Assembly (NCBI RefSeq): GCF_016219575.1
Contig: NZ_JACRMG010000009.1
Span: 372,001-436,000 of the forward strand
Direction of reading: 5' to 3'
Length of the DNA: 64,000 nucleotides
From: Bradyrhizobium sp.
Lineage (GTDB): Bacteria; Pseudomonadota; Alphaproteobacteria; Rhizobiales; Xanthobacteraceae
In this document: piece after piece, positions 38,635 through 46,843 of the stretch
How the letters are laid out: every line of letters starts with the position of its first letter
Position numbering within the stretch: position 1 is the first letter of the stretch
Translations under genes and position numbers: made by a program
Notes under the pieces: generated by a model
Seen by the model: only the letters and a program-made list of their open reading frames with translations
Databases searched by the model: none
Told to the model about the DNA's origin: nothing

Positions 38635-39372
38635 ATGAATGCTAAAATCGTTTCCGCGAAGGAATGGGATGCCGCGCGCGCCAAACTGCTCGTGAAGGAA
38701 AAGGAGTTGACCCGCGCGCGCGATGCGCTCGCCGCCGAGCGCCGGCGCATGCCGTGGCAGGCGATAGAGAAGGCATATTCGTTCGACGGGCCGAAGGGAA
38801 AGGTGAGCCTGCCCGACCTGTTCGAGGGCCGCCGTCAGCTGATCGTCTACCGCGCCTTCTTCGAACCGGGCGTGCATGGCTGGCCGGAACATGCCTGCAT
38901 CGGCTGTTCGATGGTGGCCGACCAGGTCTCCCATCTCGCCCATCTGCATGCGCGGGACACGACGCTCGCCTTCGCCTCGCGCGCGCCACAGTCCGACATC
39001 GCGCGGCTGAAGGCGCGGATGGGGTGGCAGCACATCCCCTGGTACACCGTCACCGACAGCTTCGATGCGGATTTCGGCGTCGATCAATGGCACGGCCACA
39101 ACGCGTTCATCCGCGAGGGCGACCGCGTGTTCCGCACCTACCTCATCAACAGCCGCGGCGACGAGGCGATCGGCACCGTCTGGAGCTACCTCGACATGAC
39201 CGCGCTCGGCCGTCAGGAGGCGTGGGAAGACTCGCCGGAAGGCACCTCGCAGGGCCGGCCCTACAAATGGTGGAACTGGCACGACAGCTACGTCGAGGGA
39301 GCCGCACCGGACAAGCGCTGGGTCGAGGTGTCGGACGCGGGCGAGGCCGTGCTCCCAAAGAAAAGCGGCTGA
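38635..39372 (+). CDS. DUF899-family thioredoxin-like protein
   Basis: A 245-residue protein of the DUF899 family. The block WQAIEKAYSFDGPKGKVSLP is followed by LFEGRRQLIVYRAFFEPG and HACIGCSMVADQVSHLAHLH. The C-terminal region YKWWNWHDSY is typical. The fold is thioredoxin-like and CIGC resembles a redox pair; the biochemical role is unknown. A ribosome site (CAGGAGG) precedes ATG 38635. It belongs to the ArsR-controlled operon by spacing (42 bases). Confidence 0.87.
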   Translation: MNAKIVSAKEWDAARAKLLVKEKELTRARDALAAERRRMPWQAIEKAYSFDGPKGKVSLPDLFEGRRQLIVYRAFFEPGVHGWPEHACIGCSMVADQVSHLAHLHARDTTLAFASRAPQSDIARLKARMGWQHIPWYTVTDSFDADFGVDQWHGHNAFIREGDRVFRTYLINSRGDEAIGTVWSYLDMTALGRQEAWEDSPEGTSQGRPYKWWNWHDSYVEGAAPDKRWVEVSDAGEAVLPKKSG

Positions 39373-39410
39373 TCCCGGCGCGCCAACTGCGATCATATTG
39401 GAGAGACAAC

Positions 39411-39686
39411 ATGAACGATGCCCCTGCCGGCATGCACGGCCGCGAGGCCATGCGTGAAGATGGCAGCGGCCTGGCGAGGAGCGCAGCCGACTGGCTGTAC
39501 CTCGCGGCCACGCCGACCTTCGCCATCATGGGGCTGCTGACGGGCGTGCTGGGCGGCGGAACGGCGGATGCGCTGTGCTCGGTCGCCGGAGCGTCGGTGC
39601 TGAGCGGAATGCTGCCGATGTATCTGCTGATGAGCGCCTTCCACTCGGCACCCTGGCTGAAGCTGATCGCGGCTCGGCGATGCTGA
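39411..39686 (+). CDS. Small membrane protein of unknown function
   Basis: A 91-residue protein with two predicted membrane helices (about residues 28-48 and 55-78) after a polar N-terminus (MNDAPAGMHGREAMREDG). A ribosome site (TGGAGAG) precedes ATG 39411 at good spacing, and it lies in the gap between two genes of the same cluster. I do not recognise a family. Its position suggests cotranscription with the DUF899 gene, 38 bases upstream. Confidence 0.7.
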   Translation: MNDAPAGMHGREAMREDGSGLARSAADWLYLAATPTFAIMGLLTGVLGGGTADALCSVAGASVLSGMLPMYLLMSAFHSAPWLKLIAARRC

Positions 39687-39749
39687 TCCCGCGTTCGAGG
39701 TCGATATGGCCCCCCTGCTTTTTTCAATACACTTCATCGAAAGGACAAC

Positions 39750-40169
39750 ATGAGCAACGCCTTTGCCGGCGGATGCGCCTGTGGCGCGATCCGCTATGAA
39801 ATCTCCGCCGAACCGGTCTTCATGAATGATTGCCAGTGCCGCGATTGCCAGCAGGCGAGCGGCACCGGGCATGGCTCCTATCTGACCTTTGCCAGCCGGA
39901 AGGCCGTCAAGCTGGCGGGGAAGGCGACGCACTGGGACCTGGTCGCCGACAGCGGCAATGTGAAGACGCGCGGCTTCTGCCCAAGCTGCGGTGCGCCGGT
40001 CTATCTCACGTTCGCGGCGATGCCCGATCTGTTCACCGTCCATGCCGCGAGCCTCGATGATCCCGCCCGGTTCAAGCCGCAGGCGGCGACGTATCGCGCG
40101 CGGGGCCACGATTGGGACCATGTCGATCCCGCCTTGCCGCAATTCGACAAGATGCCGCCCGCCGGGTGA
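39750..40169 (+). CDS. GFA (CENP-V)-family zinc protein
   Basis: A 139-residue protein of the glutathione-dependent formaldehyde-activating family fold. The zinc-binding cysteines are in FAGGCACGAIRYEI, NDCQCRDCQQASG and GFCPSCGAPVY. Family members include true GFA enzymes and many of unknown role, so formaldehyde activity is not claimed. A ribosome site (GAAAGGAC) precedes the ATG. It is the last clear gene of the ArsR-SRPBCC-DUF899 cluster. Confidence 0.9.
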   Translation: MSNAFAGGCACGAIRYEISAEPVFMNDCQCRDCQQASGTGHGSYLTFASRKAVKLAGKATHWDLVADSGNVKTRGFCPSCGAPVYLTFAAMPDLFTVHAASLDDPARFKPQAATYRARGHDWDHVDPALPQFDKMPPAG

Positions 40170-40178
40170 CTGCTTCTC

Positions 40179-40207
40179 GTCATGCCCGGGCTCGTCCCGG
40201 CCATGAC
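40179..40207. repeat. Short palindrome (GTCATGCCCGGG type)
   Basis: GTCATGCCCGGG and CCCGGCCATGAC form an imperfect hairpin just after the GFA gene. It is a shorter relative of the repeat at 20673-20757 and probably marks the end of the operon. Confidence 0.65.
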
Positions 40208-40307
40208 GAAGGGCTTACGAAGCGGTGACATTTTTTTCCGGGCCGGCGTGTCGTCTCTCGCTTTCCTCATTCGTCCTGTGTGCCGAGAGCAGGAACGGAG
40301 AAGAAGA

Positions 40308-41528
40308 ATGAACGGTTCAAACTATCGCTGGGTCATCGTCGCCGCGGGCGGCTTGCTGGGCTGCGTCGCCATCGGCGGCATGTTTTCGCTGCCGGTGCTG
40401 TTGCAGCCGATCGCGCGGGATACCGGCTGGTCGGTGGCGGGCATTTCTAGCGCCATGACCATCGGCTTTCTCGCGATGGCGTTCGCCAGCATGATCTGGG
40501 GCACCTTGTCGGACCGATTCGGGCCGCTGCCGGTGGTGCTGACGGGATCGATCGTCATCGCAGCCTCGCTGGCGCTGGCGAGCCGCGCCACCTCGCTGAT
40601 CGAGTTCCAGCTGCTGTTCGGCCTGCTGGTGGGGGCGGCGACGGCCGCGATCTTCGTGCCGATGATGGCGACCGTCACCGGCTGGTTCGACACCCATCGC
40701 AGCCTCGCGGTGTCGCTGGTCTCCGCCGGCATGGGTATGGCGCCGATGACGATGTCGCCGCTGGCGGCCTGGCTCGTCTCCCGCCATGACTGGCGGACGA
40801 CGATGCTGATCCTGGCCGGGATCGTCGCAGCCATCATGATCCCGGTATCGCTGCTGCTGCGCCGGCCGCCGGCGCTGGCCGGAGGCGCCGCTGCCTCCGG
40901 CGACGCCGGGCCGCAACCGGAAATGTCGCGCGCGGAAGCGCTCAGGTCGCCGCAATTCATCATCCTGCTCGCCACCAACTTCTTCTGCTGCGCCACGCAT
41001 TCCGGTCCGATCATCCACACCGTGAGCTACGCCATCAGCTGCGGCATTCCCCTGATCGCCGCCGTGTCGATCTACAGCGTGGAGGGGCTGGCGGGACTGT
41101 TCGGCCGCATCGGTTTCGGCCTGCTCGGCGACCACTTCGGCGCCAAGCGGGTGCTGGTGATCGGGCTATTGATGCAGGCGTTCGGCGCGCTGGCCTATGT
41201 GTTCGTGCGCGAGCTCGCCGCCTTCTATGCCGTCGCCGTCCTGTTCGGCTTCATCTATGCCGGGGTGATGCCGCTCTATGCGGTGCTGGTGCGCGAAAAC
41301 TTCCCGTTGCGCATGCTGGGCACGGTGATGGGAGGCATTGCGATGGCCGGCAGCCTCGGCATGGCGACCGGCCCGGTCGCGGGCGGCCTGATCTACGACA
41401 CCTTCGCCAGCTACGCCTGGCTCTATATCGGCGCCTGGGGCATGGGCATCGGTGCATTCTTGATGATGATGCTATTCCGGCCGTTCCCGAAGCCGCAGGC
41501 GCAGGCGGTGCCGGCAGCGCTGGCTTGA
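40308..41528 (+). CDS. MFS transporter (oxalate/formate antiporter-like)
   Basis: A 12-helix inner-membrane transporter of 406 residues. The N-terminus has the first helix VIVAAGGLLGCVAIGGMFSL, then the motif-A loop MIWGTLSDRFGPLPVVLTG between helices 2 and 3. The second half has GRIGFGLLGDHFGAKRVLV. The sequence resembles monocarboxylate or oxalate/formate-type permeases. ATG 40308 follows GGAGAAGAAG. The substrate is unknown and no enzyme gene is coupled. Confidence 0.87.
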   Translation: MNGSNYRWVIVAAGGLLGCVAIGGMFSLPVLLQPIARDTGWSVAGISSAMTIGFLAMAFASMIWGTLSDRFGPLPVVLTGSIVIAASLALASRATSLIEFQLLFGLLVGAATAAIFVPMMATVTGWFDTHRSLAVSLVSAGMGMAPMTMSPLAAWLVSRHDWRTTMLILAGIVAAIMIPVSLLLRRPPALAGGAAASGDAGPQPEMSRAEALRSPQFIILLATNFFCCATHSGPIIHTVSYAISCGIPLIAAVSIYSVEGLAGLFGRIGFGLLGDHFGAKRVLVIGLLMQAFGALAYVFVRELAAFYAVAVLFGFIYAGVMPLYAVLVRENFPLRMLGTVMGGIAMAGSLGMATGPVAGGLIYDTFASYAWLYIGAWGMGIGAFLMMMLFRPFPKPQAQAVPAALA

Positions 41529-41543
41529 GAATGCGTTGCGGGA

Positions 41544-41571
41544 GGCCACCGCTCACGGAGGAGCGGTGGCC
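41544..41571. terminator. Bidirectional hairpin between convergent genes
   Basis: Perfect 11-base arms GGCCACCGCTC (41544-41554) and GAGCGGTGGCC (41561-41571) with a 6-base loop. It lies between the stop of the MFS gene and the stop of the convergent protease-nuclease gene. No long T-run follows, but the position and stability make a terminator likely. Confidence 0.75.
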
Positions 41572-41582
41572 GACTTCCCGCG

Positions 41583-43976
41583 CTATTTCCTCTTCTTGCT
41601 CGCTCGTCTTACGGTTCGCTTTCTTGCCGAGCCCCGGCGGCCGCTGTTGCGCCTCCGCGGGCGCTTCAGAACGGATTCGTCCGCATCGATAGCCGGCGAG
41701 AGCCCTTCCTGGCCGGCGCGGACGTCGGCGTCGCGGACTTGCTTTCCGAAATCGAGCTTGGTCAGTCGCTCAATTTCGGCAACGGTGGTGAGAAACTCCG
41801 AAACGCGCGACAACTCCTCCGGATCGCCAAATGCCTCGGCGAGTTCGGCGCCCTCCGGTACACCCTTGGTCAGCTTGTCGAGCACCGGCTTCTGATTGGC
41901 GATGACGGCGATGGCGTGCAACTCGTCGTCTTCCGCCCAGATTGCGATCTTCCAGAAGCGGACCGGGACCTTGGAGTCCTGTCGGTACGGAATATCATTC
42001 CGGTCGTCGAACACGCATCCCGCAAAAATGCACACGCGTTGCCGCATCGTCAGCGCATTGCGCAGGACATAGGTTTCAAGGGCGCGCCAGCGCAGCTTTC
42101 CTTTTACGCCAGGCGCGTTGTCTGGGCTACCCTGGTTGAAGAAGCCAAGCTGCGGCACCGCGTTGGTATAGAAAAAGGTGTCGGCTTCGGCGGCGACGGC
42201 CTGGTCTTCCGTTCCCCACGCCGGGTCACTGCGCAAGGTGAGGTGCCCCTTCTGGAACATGCGCGCAGTCCGTTTCATCGAAGCCTTTGCGAAAGCGCTC
42301 TTCTTGCTTTTTGGCGCGTCGCGACCCGGCGAAACGGGCTTGGGGAAGCCTGGGACCTCCTGGTCGCTGTAGAATTCAACCCCCATCTGGTCGTCTTCGA
42401 CACGCGGGTCGCTCTGGAAGTCATCGGATGACTCCGCCCCACCCATCGACTCCAGGTCCATATCCGACGGCCTCGAAGCCTTCTTGACCTCCTTCGTTCT
42501 GCGATTGATGGCAAAAAGCCGGCTGCCGTCGACGTTGCAGGCGGTCAAGGCCGCCAGCTTGCGATCCGCATTCATGAAGATCGAGAAGTGGTGATAGCGC
42601 AACTCGTGGCGATCCTCGCCGCGTCCGGCCTCGCGGTTGACGGCGAGATTGTACGGTACTGAGTCAAAGCTCGGCAGCGGAACGTTGAAGCCGCGAATGA
42701 AGCCCGGCTCGTAGCCACCGCGGTCGGAGAAGTCGACACTGGCACGTTCGGCACCGGCGATGGGAGCCGCCGGTGGGGGCAGGGAGGCCGGAGGCTGGGG
42801 CGTAACCAGATTCGCCGCGGCCGGACTGGCGAGCGGTGCGCGAACGCTGATTTCAACCGGAAAGGTCCAGGTCATCGATCCATCGCCGTTGATCCGCGGC
42901 TGGTCGCTGCGTCCAAGGGCCTCGCCCCCGGCCGGCACCGTGCTTTCGGGACGAATGGGGCCTGGGCGCTGGACGCCGTCCCACATCGCGAGCAGCCTGG
43001 CGACCGCCTGCGATGTGGCCGGCTCGAGGCCGGCGACGCGGCCGCGCAACGCGCGGACGATCGCGCTGATCCGTATCCCTTCGTTGATCTCCTGCGGCAA
43101 CGGCCGTCCGTCCGTGCCCTTGATCTCCAACCCCGGCCCGCCCCAATGGTGCAGCGCGATCGGATCCCAGTCGTTGTTGCAGACCGGTGAGCCGGAAGAG
43201 CCGTGGTCGGTGTCGGCGAGATAATGCAGCACCTGGTTCGTCTCGTCCCGCGACACCAGGTTGTTCTCGCGCACGACGATCTGCTTCAGTCTGCCCTGCG
43301 GATGCTGGATGATGTTGGCGATCTCGCCCAGCATGTGCTTGTCGGTCGCGTCCGACAGCGGGATGTAGCCGAACCTGTCGATCGTCTTCGTGCCGCTGAC
43401 GCGCTCGCCGATTGCGATCAAGGTGAAGTCGAGTTGCCGGATCGGATCCGAGGCAAAACAGCGCCCTGGGTCGAGCGTGAACACCGTGATCGGACGATTG
43501 CTGCCGGCATCGTCAGCCTCGAAATCGAATTCGACGAACATTTGACCGGCTTGCTCTGCCGTTGTGATGACGTGGTTGTTGGTCAGGAAAATACCCGGTC
43601 CGACCAGAAAGCCGGTGCCTTGCGCCCGGCCGGAGCGAAACCGGACACGACCGACCGCGTTGGCGGCGAGGCGCCCGCGGGAGAGAAACTCGACCCCGAC
43701 GAAATCGATCGTTGGCCCGATAACGGCTTCCGCCCCGCCACGCTTGCGTTCCACCTGATTGGCAGTTTTCGAGATCATGTCGGAAATGGCGGTGCAGTCC
43801 TGGACGGAGAGACCGGTTTTGCGGGTGATGCGCTCGACCCGCCGGTCCTCCTCAGGTTCGGCTCCGAGCGGATTGCCGGCACTGATTTGCTTGAGCGAAT
43901 TCTGTATCTGCTTCTTGTTCTTGGCGATGCGTGCTCTGGCAAGTCCTTCGATTATCTGATCGACATCCTCGGGCAT
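41583..43976 (-). CDS. Trypsin-like protease fused to DNA/RNA non-specific endonuclease
   Basis: A cytoplasmic protein of 797 residues (no signal peptide or membrane helix). The N-terminal 100 residues are charged and helical. A chymotrypsin-fold protease follows, with His135 in LTNNHVI, Asp183 in RQLDFTLIAIG and Ser261 in DHGSSGSPV. A Pro-rich linker (about 395-420) leads to an EndoG/NUC-type nuclease: RYHHFSIFMNADRK, FQKGHLTLRSDPAWG with His578, and FYTNAVPQLGFFNQG with metal-ligand Asn614. The DRGH motif is altered to QKGH. The C-terminal tail is strongly basic. ATG 43976 has the better ribosome-site spacing (GGAG 8 bases away) than ATG 43982. A conflict or cell-death effector is plausible but unproven. 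Confidence 0.88.
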   Translation of the reverse strand: MPEDVDQIIEGLARARIAKNKKQIQNSLKQISAGNPLGAEPEEDRRVERITRKTGLSVQDCTAISDMISKTANQVERKRGGAEAVIGPTIDFVGVEFLSRGRLAANAVGRVRFRSGRAQGTGFLVGPGIFLTNNHVITTAEQAGQMFVEFDFEADDAGSNRPITVFTLDPGRCFASDPIRQLDFTLIAIGERVSGTKTIDRFGYIPLSDATDKHMLGEIANIIQHPQGRLKQIVVRENNLVSRDETNQVLHYLADTDHGSSGSPVCNNDWDPIALHHWGGPGLEIKGTDGRPLPQEINEGIRISAIVRALRGRVAGLEPATSQAVARLLAMWDGVQRPGPIRPESTVPAGGEALGRSDQPRINGDGSMTWTFPVEISVRAPLASPAAANLVTPQPPASLPPPAAPIAGAERASVDFSDRGGYEPGFIRGFNVPLPSFDSVPYNLAVNREAGRGEDRHELRYHHFSIFMNADRKLAALTACNVDGSRLFAINRRTKEVKKASRPSDMDLESMGGAESSDDFQSDPRVEDDQMGVEFYSDQEVPGFPKPVSPGRDAPKSKKSAFAKASMKRTARMFQKGHLTLRSDPAWGTEDQAVAAEADTFFYTNAVPQLGFFNQGSPDNAPGVKGKLRWRALETYVLRNALTMRQRVCIFAGCVFDDRNDIPYRQDSKVPVRFWKIAIWAEDDELHAIAVIANQKPVLDKLTKGVPEGAELAEAFGDPEELSRVSEFLTTVAEIERLTKLDFGKQVRDADVRAGQEGLSPAIDADESVLKRPRRRNSGRRGSARKRTVRRASKKRK

Positions 43977-44190
43977 GGTCATAACTCCATAACAAGGAAA
44001 ATTGACGGCCGGGTTCAGGTCCCGGAAAATCGGTTCGGTCGGGCAACGGCATCTTCAGGTTGCCGTCTCGCAATGGATCGCTTTTACACGAAAAGGTTGC
44101 ATTCCACCAGAGCGACGTGGTGCGACCCGATTACGACCATCGATCGCGCGGCGCAGCAGTTCGACAGTCTCGTGTGAAATCCGCTAGCGG

Positions 44191-45048
44191 CTACTCTCCG
44201 CCGAAATATTCCGGCTTGCCCGTGGTCCAGGTCTCGCCCCAGTGCTGGCCGCCGCCGTCGACCGTCAACGTCTCACCTGTGATGTATTTTCCGGAAGCTG
44301 CCGAAAGGTAGACGCAGGCCTCGGCGATGTCCCACGCAGATCCGACGCGCATCATGGGGTTGGAGCGCGGATAGGCCGCACGCGCCTCCGCCGAGTAGAC
44401 CTCCCATCCCCCGGTTTCGATGAGCCCGGGGGCGATGCAGTTGACGCGGATGTCGAGCGGCGCCCATTCGACCGCCACCGCGCGCGACAGGCCGACGACA
44501 CCGCTTCGCGCGGCGATGGTGTGGGCGATGCCGTAGAGGCCGTGCGTCGTCACCACGACGATGTTGACGATGCTGCCGGGAGCTTTTCGCGCGCGCCAGC
44601 CCTGGGCTGCGGCCTGCATCATGTACCAGGTGCCGTTGAGGTTGGTGTTGATGACGGCGTTCCAGCCCTTGACCGAGAAATCGATCGCCGGTTGCGGAAA
44701 TTGCCCGCCGGCGCTGTTGACGAGGATGTCGAGGCGGCCGTGCTCGTCCCAGACCTTGTCGAACAGGGCTGCGACCGCATCCGGCTCGCGGATATCCACC
44801 GCATGCGCCGAGGCCTTCAGGCCGTGGCCGACGAGATGCGTGACGAGCAGGTCGAGCTTGGTCTGGTCGCGCCCCGTCAGCACCACATGCGCGCCGAGCC
44901 GCGCGAACAGCCAGGCGATGGCGCGGCCGATGCCGCCGGCGCCGCCGGAGATCAGCGCCACCTGGTTCTTCAGTGCGTCCGCGGCATAGACCGTCGGGTG
45001 CGTCGAAAGATCGTGGTCGTTCAAGTCCGGTTTCTGGCCGTGATCCAT
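44191..45048 (-). CDS. SDR oxidoreductase, enoyl-CoA reductase-like (PECR/DECR type)
   Basis: A 285-residue short-chain dehydrogenase. The cofactor motif is ISGGAGGIGRAIAWLFARLG and the N-A-G-like motif is LVNSAGGQFP. At the place of the catalytic YxxxK it reads AHTIAARSGVVGLSRAVAVE, so Tyr and Lys are replaced by Thr and Arg. This pattern resembles peroxisomal trans-2-enoyl-CoA reductase and 2,4-dienoyl-CoA reductase, which reduce enoyl thioesters by another mechanism. It is divergent from the GST gene with an 87-base gap. The exact reaction is inferred. Confidence 0.85.
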   Translation of the reverse strand: MDHGQKPDLNDHDLSTHPTVYAADALKNQVALISGGAGGIGRAIAWLFARLGAHVVLTGRDQTKLDLLVTHLVGHGLKASAHAVDIREPDAVAALFDKVWDEHGRLDILVNSAGGQFPQPAIDFSVKGWNAVINTNLNGTWYMMQAAAQGWRARKAPGSIVNIVVVTTHGLYGIAHTIAARSGVVGLSRAVAVEWAPLDIRVNCIAPGLIETGGWEVYSAEARAAYPRSNPMMRVGSAWDIAEACVYLSAASGKYITGETLTVDGGGQHWGETWTTGKPEYFGGE

Positions 45049-45135
45049 TTGCTCGCTGCGACCCTTGCGGCTTGTGGCAACGTCCGTACATTACCCTCAG
45101 CAGGGGCCAAGCCAAGAAGAGATAAACGAACAGAC

Positions 45136-45843
45136 ATGACGTCCGACCTGTCCGCCTTTCCCATCACCAATCGCTGGCCTGCAAGCCATCCCGACCGCCT
45201 CCAGCTCTACTCGCTGCCGACGCCGAACGGCGTCAAGGTGTCGATCATGCTGGAAGAGGTGGGACTGCCCTACGAGGTCCATCTCGTCGACTTCAACAAG
45301 GACGACCAGAAGACGCCGGAATTCCTGTCGCTGAACCCCAACGGCAAGATCCCCGCGATCCTCGATCCCGATGGCCCCGGCGGCAAACCGCTGCCGCTGT
45401 TCGAGTCCGGCGCGATCCTGCACTACCTCGCGGAGAAGACCGGCAGGCTGCTGCCGGTTGACGGCGCACGGCGCTGGCAGGCGATCCAGTGGGTGCATTT
45501 CCAGATGGGCGGCATCGGGCCGATGTTCGGCCAGGTCGGCTTCTTCCACAAATTTGCGGGCCGCGAATACGAGGACAAGCGTCCGCTGCAGCGCTATGTC
45601 AACGAATCCAGGCGCCTGCTCGGTGTGATGGAAGCCCATCTTGCGGGCCGGCAGTGGTTTCTGGACGACGAATACAGCATCGCCGACATTTCCATGCTCG
45701 GCTGGGTGCGCAACCTGATCGGCTTTTATGGCGCGCGCGAACTCGTTGCCTTCGACGAGTTCGACAACGCCGCCGCCTGGCTCGAGCGGGGGCTGGCGCG
45801 GCCGGCGGTGCAGCGCGGGCTGCAGATTCCAATGCGAACTTAA
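45136..45843 (+). CDS. Nu-class glutathione S-transferase (YghU/YfcG-like)
   Basis: A 235-residue GST. The thioredoxin-like N-terminal domain has LYSLPTPNGVKVSIMLEEVG, where the TPN motif marks the Nu class that acts on disulfides and peroxides with two bound glutathiones. LNPNGKIPAILDPDGPGG and LFESGAILHYLAEK follow. The helical C-terminal domain ends near residue 230. The long open frame upstream is antisense to the SDR gene, so ATG 45136 is used. It is followed after 15 bases by an ArsC/Spx-family gene, giving a small thiol-redox unit. Confidence 0.9.
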   Translation: MTSDLSAFPITNRWPASHPDRLQLYSLPTPNGVKVSIMLEEVGLPYEVHLVDFNKDDQKTPEFLSLNPNGKIPAILDPDGPGGKPLPLFESGAILHYLAEKTGRLLPVDGARRWQAIQWVHFQMGGIGPMFGQVGFFHKFAGREYEDKRPLQRYVNESRRLLGVMEAHLAGRQWFLDDEYSIADISMLGWVRNLIGFYGARELVAFDEFDNAAAWLERGLARPAVQRGLQIPMRT

Positions 45844-45858
45844 GCGAGAGGCGGGGCA

Positions 45859-46218
45859 ATGGCGACCATCTACGGCATCAAGAACTGCGACACCATGAAG
45901 AAGGCCCGCGCCTGGCTCGACGCAAAGGGCGTGGCCTACGACTTCCACGATTACAAGGTCGCAGGGATCGCGAAGGAAAAGCTGAAGGGCTGGAGCGACA
46001 AGGTCGGCTGGGAAACCCTGCTCAACCGTGCCGGCACAACGTTCAAGAAGCTGCCCGACGGCGACCGCGAAGGCATCACCGAAAAGAAGGCGCTGGCCCT
46101 GATGCTGGCGCAGCCGTCGATGATCAAGCGGCCGGTGCTGGAACTCGGCGGCAAGCTGGTGGTCGGCTTCAAGCCGGAGATCTACGAGAAGCAAGTCGGC
46201 AAGGGCAAGAAGGGTTAG
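45859..46218 (+). CDS. ArsC/Spx-family reductase (YffB-like)
   Basis: A 119-residue thioredoxin-fold protein. The single catalytic cysteine is Cys10 in YGIKNCDTMKKARAWL, with the NCDT motif typical of YffB-type rather than arsenate-detoxifying ArsC proteins. The C-terminal block PSMIKRPVLELGGKLVVGFK carries the RP motif. It likely acts with glutathione; arsenate reduction is doubtful. A ribosome site (GAGGCGGGG) precedes it. Its stop overlaps the stop of the convergent PAS_5 gene. Confidence 0.88.
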   Translation: MATIYGIKNCDTMKKARAWLDAKGVAYDFHDYKVAGIAKEKLKGWSDKVGWETLLNRAGTTFKKLPDGDREGITEKKALALMLAQPSMIKRPVLELGGKLVVGFKPEIYEKQVGKGKKG

Positions 46219-46835
46219 AGTTCGACCACGTCGTTGGAGGCGCGAGGCTCTGCCGGCGCGGTTGCGACGGCGAGGTCGATGACCGCCTGAACGAGGATGA
46301 GCGGTACGCTGCTGGCCTGCAGACCCATCAGGTTATTGACCTTGAAGCCGCCCTCTATGCTGATGGCCTTGAATGAGCCTACCATCTGTTCGACTCGATT
46401 CCCGAAGCCGAATGGCAGCAGCAACCGCTCGTAGGAGACGTCCTTGCCGTCGGCATCCTGGACAGTGGACACCGAATAGATCGGCCGGCGATGCCGCACG
46501 CAGGCAAGATAGGACGGCACCACGCGGGCATAGCGTTCCGGGCCGATCGCATCGTGCAGATAGCGATTGGTCCGCTTCGCCGGCTCGATATGTTCATTGC
46601 CGTAGGTTGCAGTAAGGCGCGCGCCTTCCTGCTTGATGACGAAGCGGGCGTCTTCGCCGTCGTCCTCGACGTCATATCCCATCATGTCGGGCAGCTCGCC
46701 CTTGACGTCGCCGGGGTCGAAATCAACCAGCAAGGGCAGCGGCTGATGCGTCCGCGCCGCGCGCAGCCAAGCATTGAGCAGGACGCGCTGCATGATGTTG
46801 CGGACGACGGAAGGGTCAGCGCTCTTGAAGTCCAT
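46215..46835 (-). CDS. PAS_5-type PAS-domain protein (copy 1)
   Basis: A 206-residue single-domain protein of a family common in Rhizobiales (PAS_5 type). The opening VLLNAWLRAARTHQPLPLLV and the later YERLLLPFGFGNRVEQMVGS and EGGFKVNNLMGL are shared with the neighbouring copy. It has no kinase, HTH or cyclase partner domain, so any signalling output must come from another protein. It lies 8 bases after the paralogue's stop, so the two are an operon. Confidence 0.8.
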   Translation of the reverse strand: MDFKSADPSVVRNIMQRVLLNAWLRAARTHQPLPLLVDFDPGDVKGELPDMMGYDVEDDGEDARFVIKQEGARLTATYGNEHIEPAKRTNRYLHDAIGPERYARVVPSYLACVRHRRPIYSVSTVQDADGKDVSYERLLLPFGFGNRVEQMVGSFKAISIEGGFKVNNLMGLQASSVPLILVQAVIDLAVATAPAEPRASNDVVEL

Positions 46836-46843
46836 CGCGATAT

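Noticed and set aside
45859..46218. Arsenate reductase for arsenic resistance linked to the ArsR gene at 37658
   Set aside because: The NCDT motif is YffB/Spx-like, and the ArsR protein lacks a cysteine metal site and is 8 kb away in another operon.
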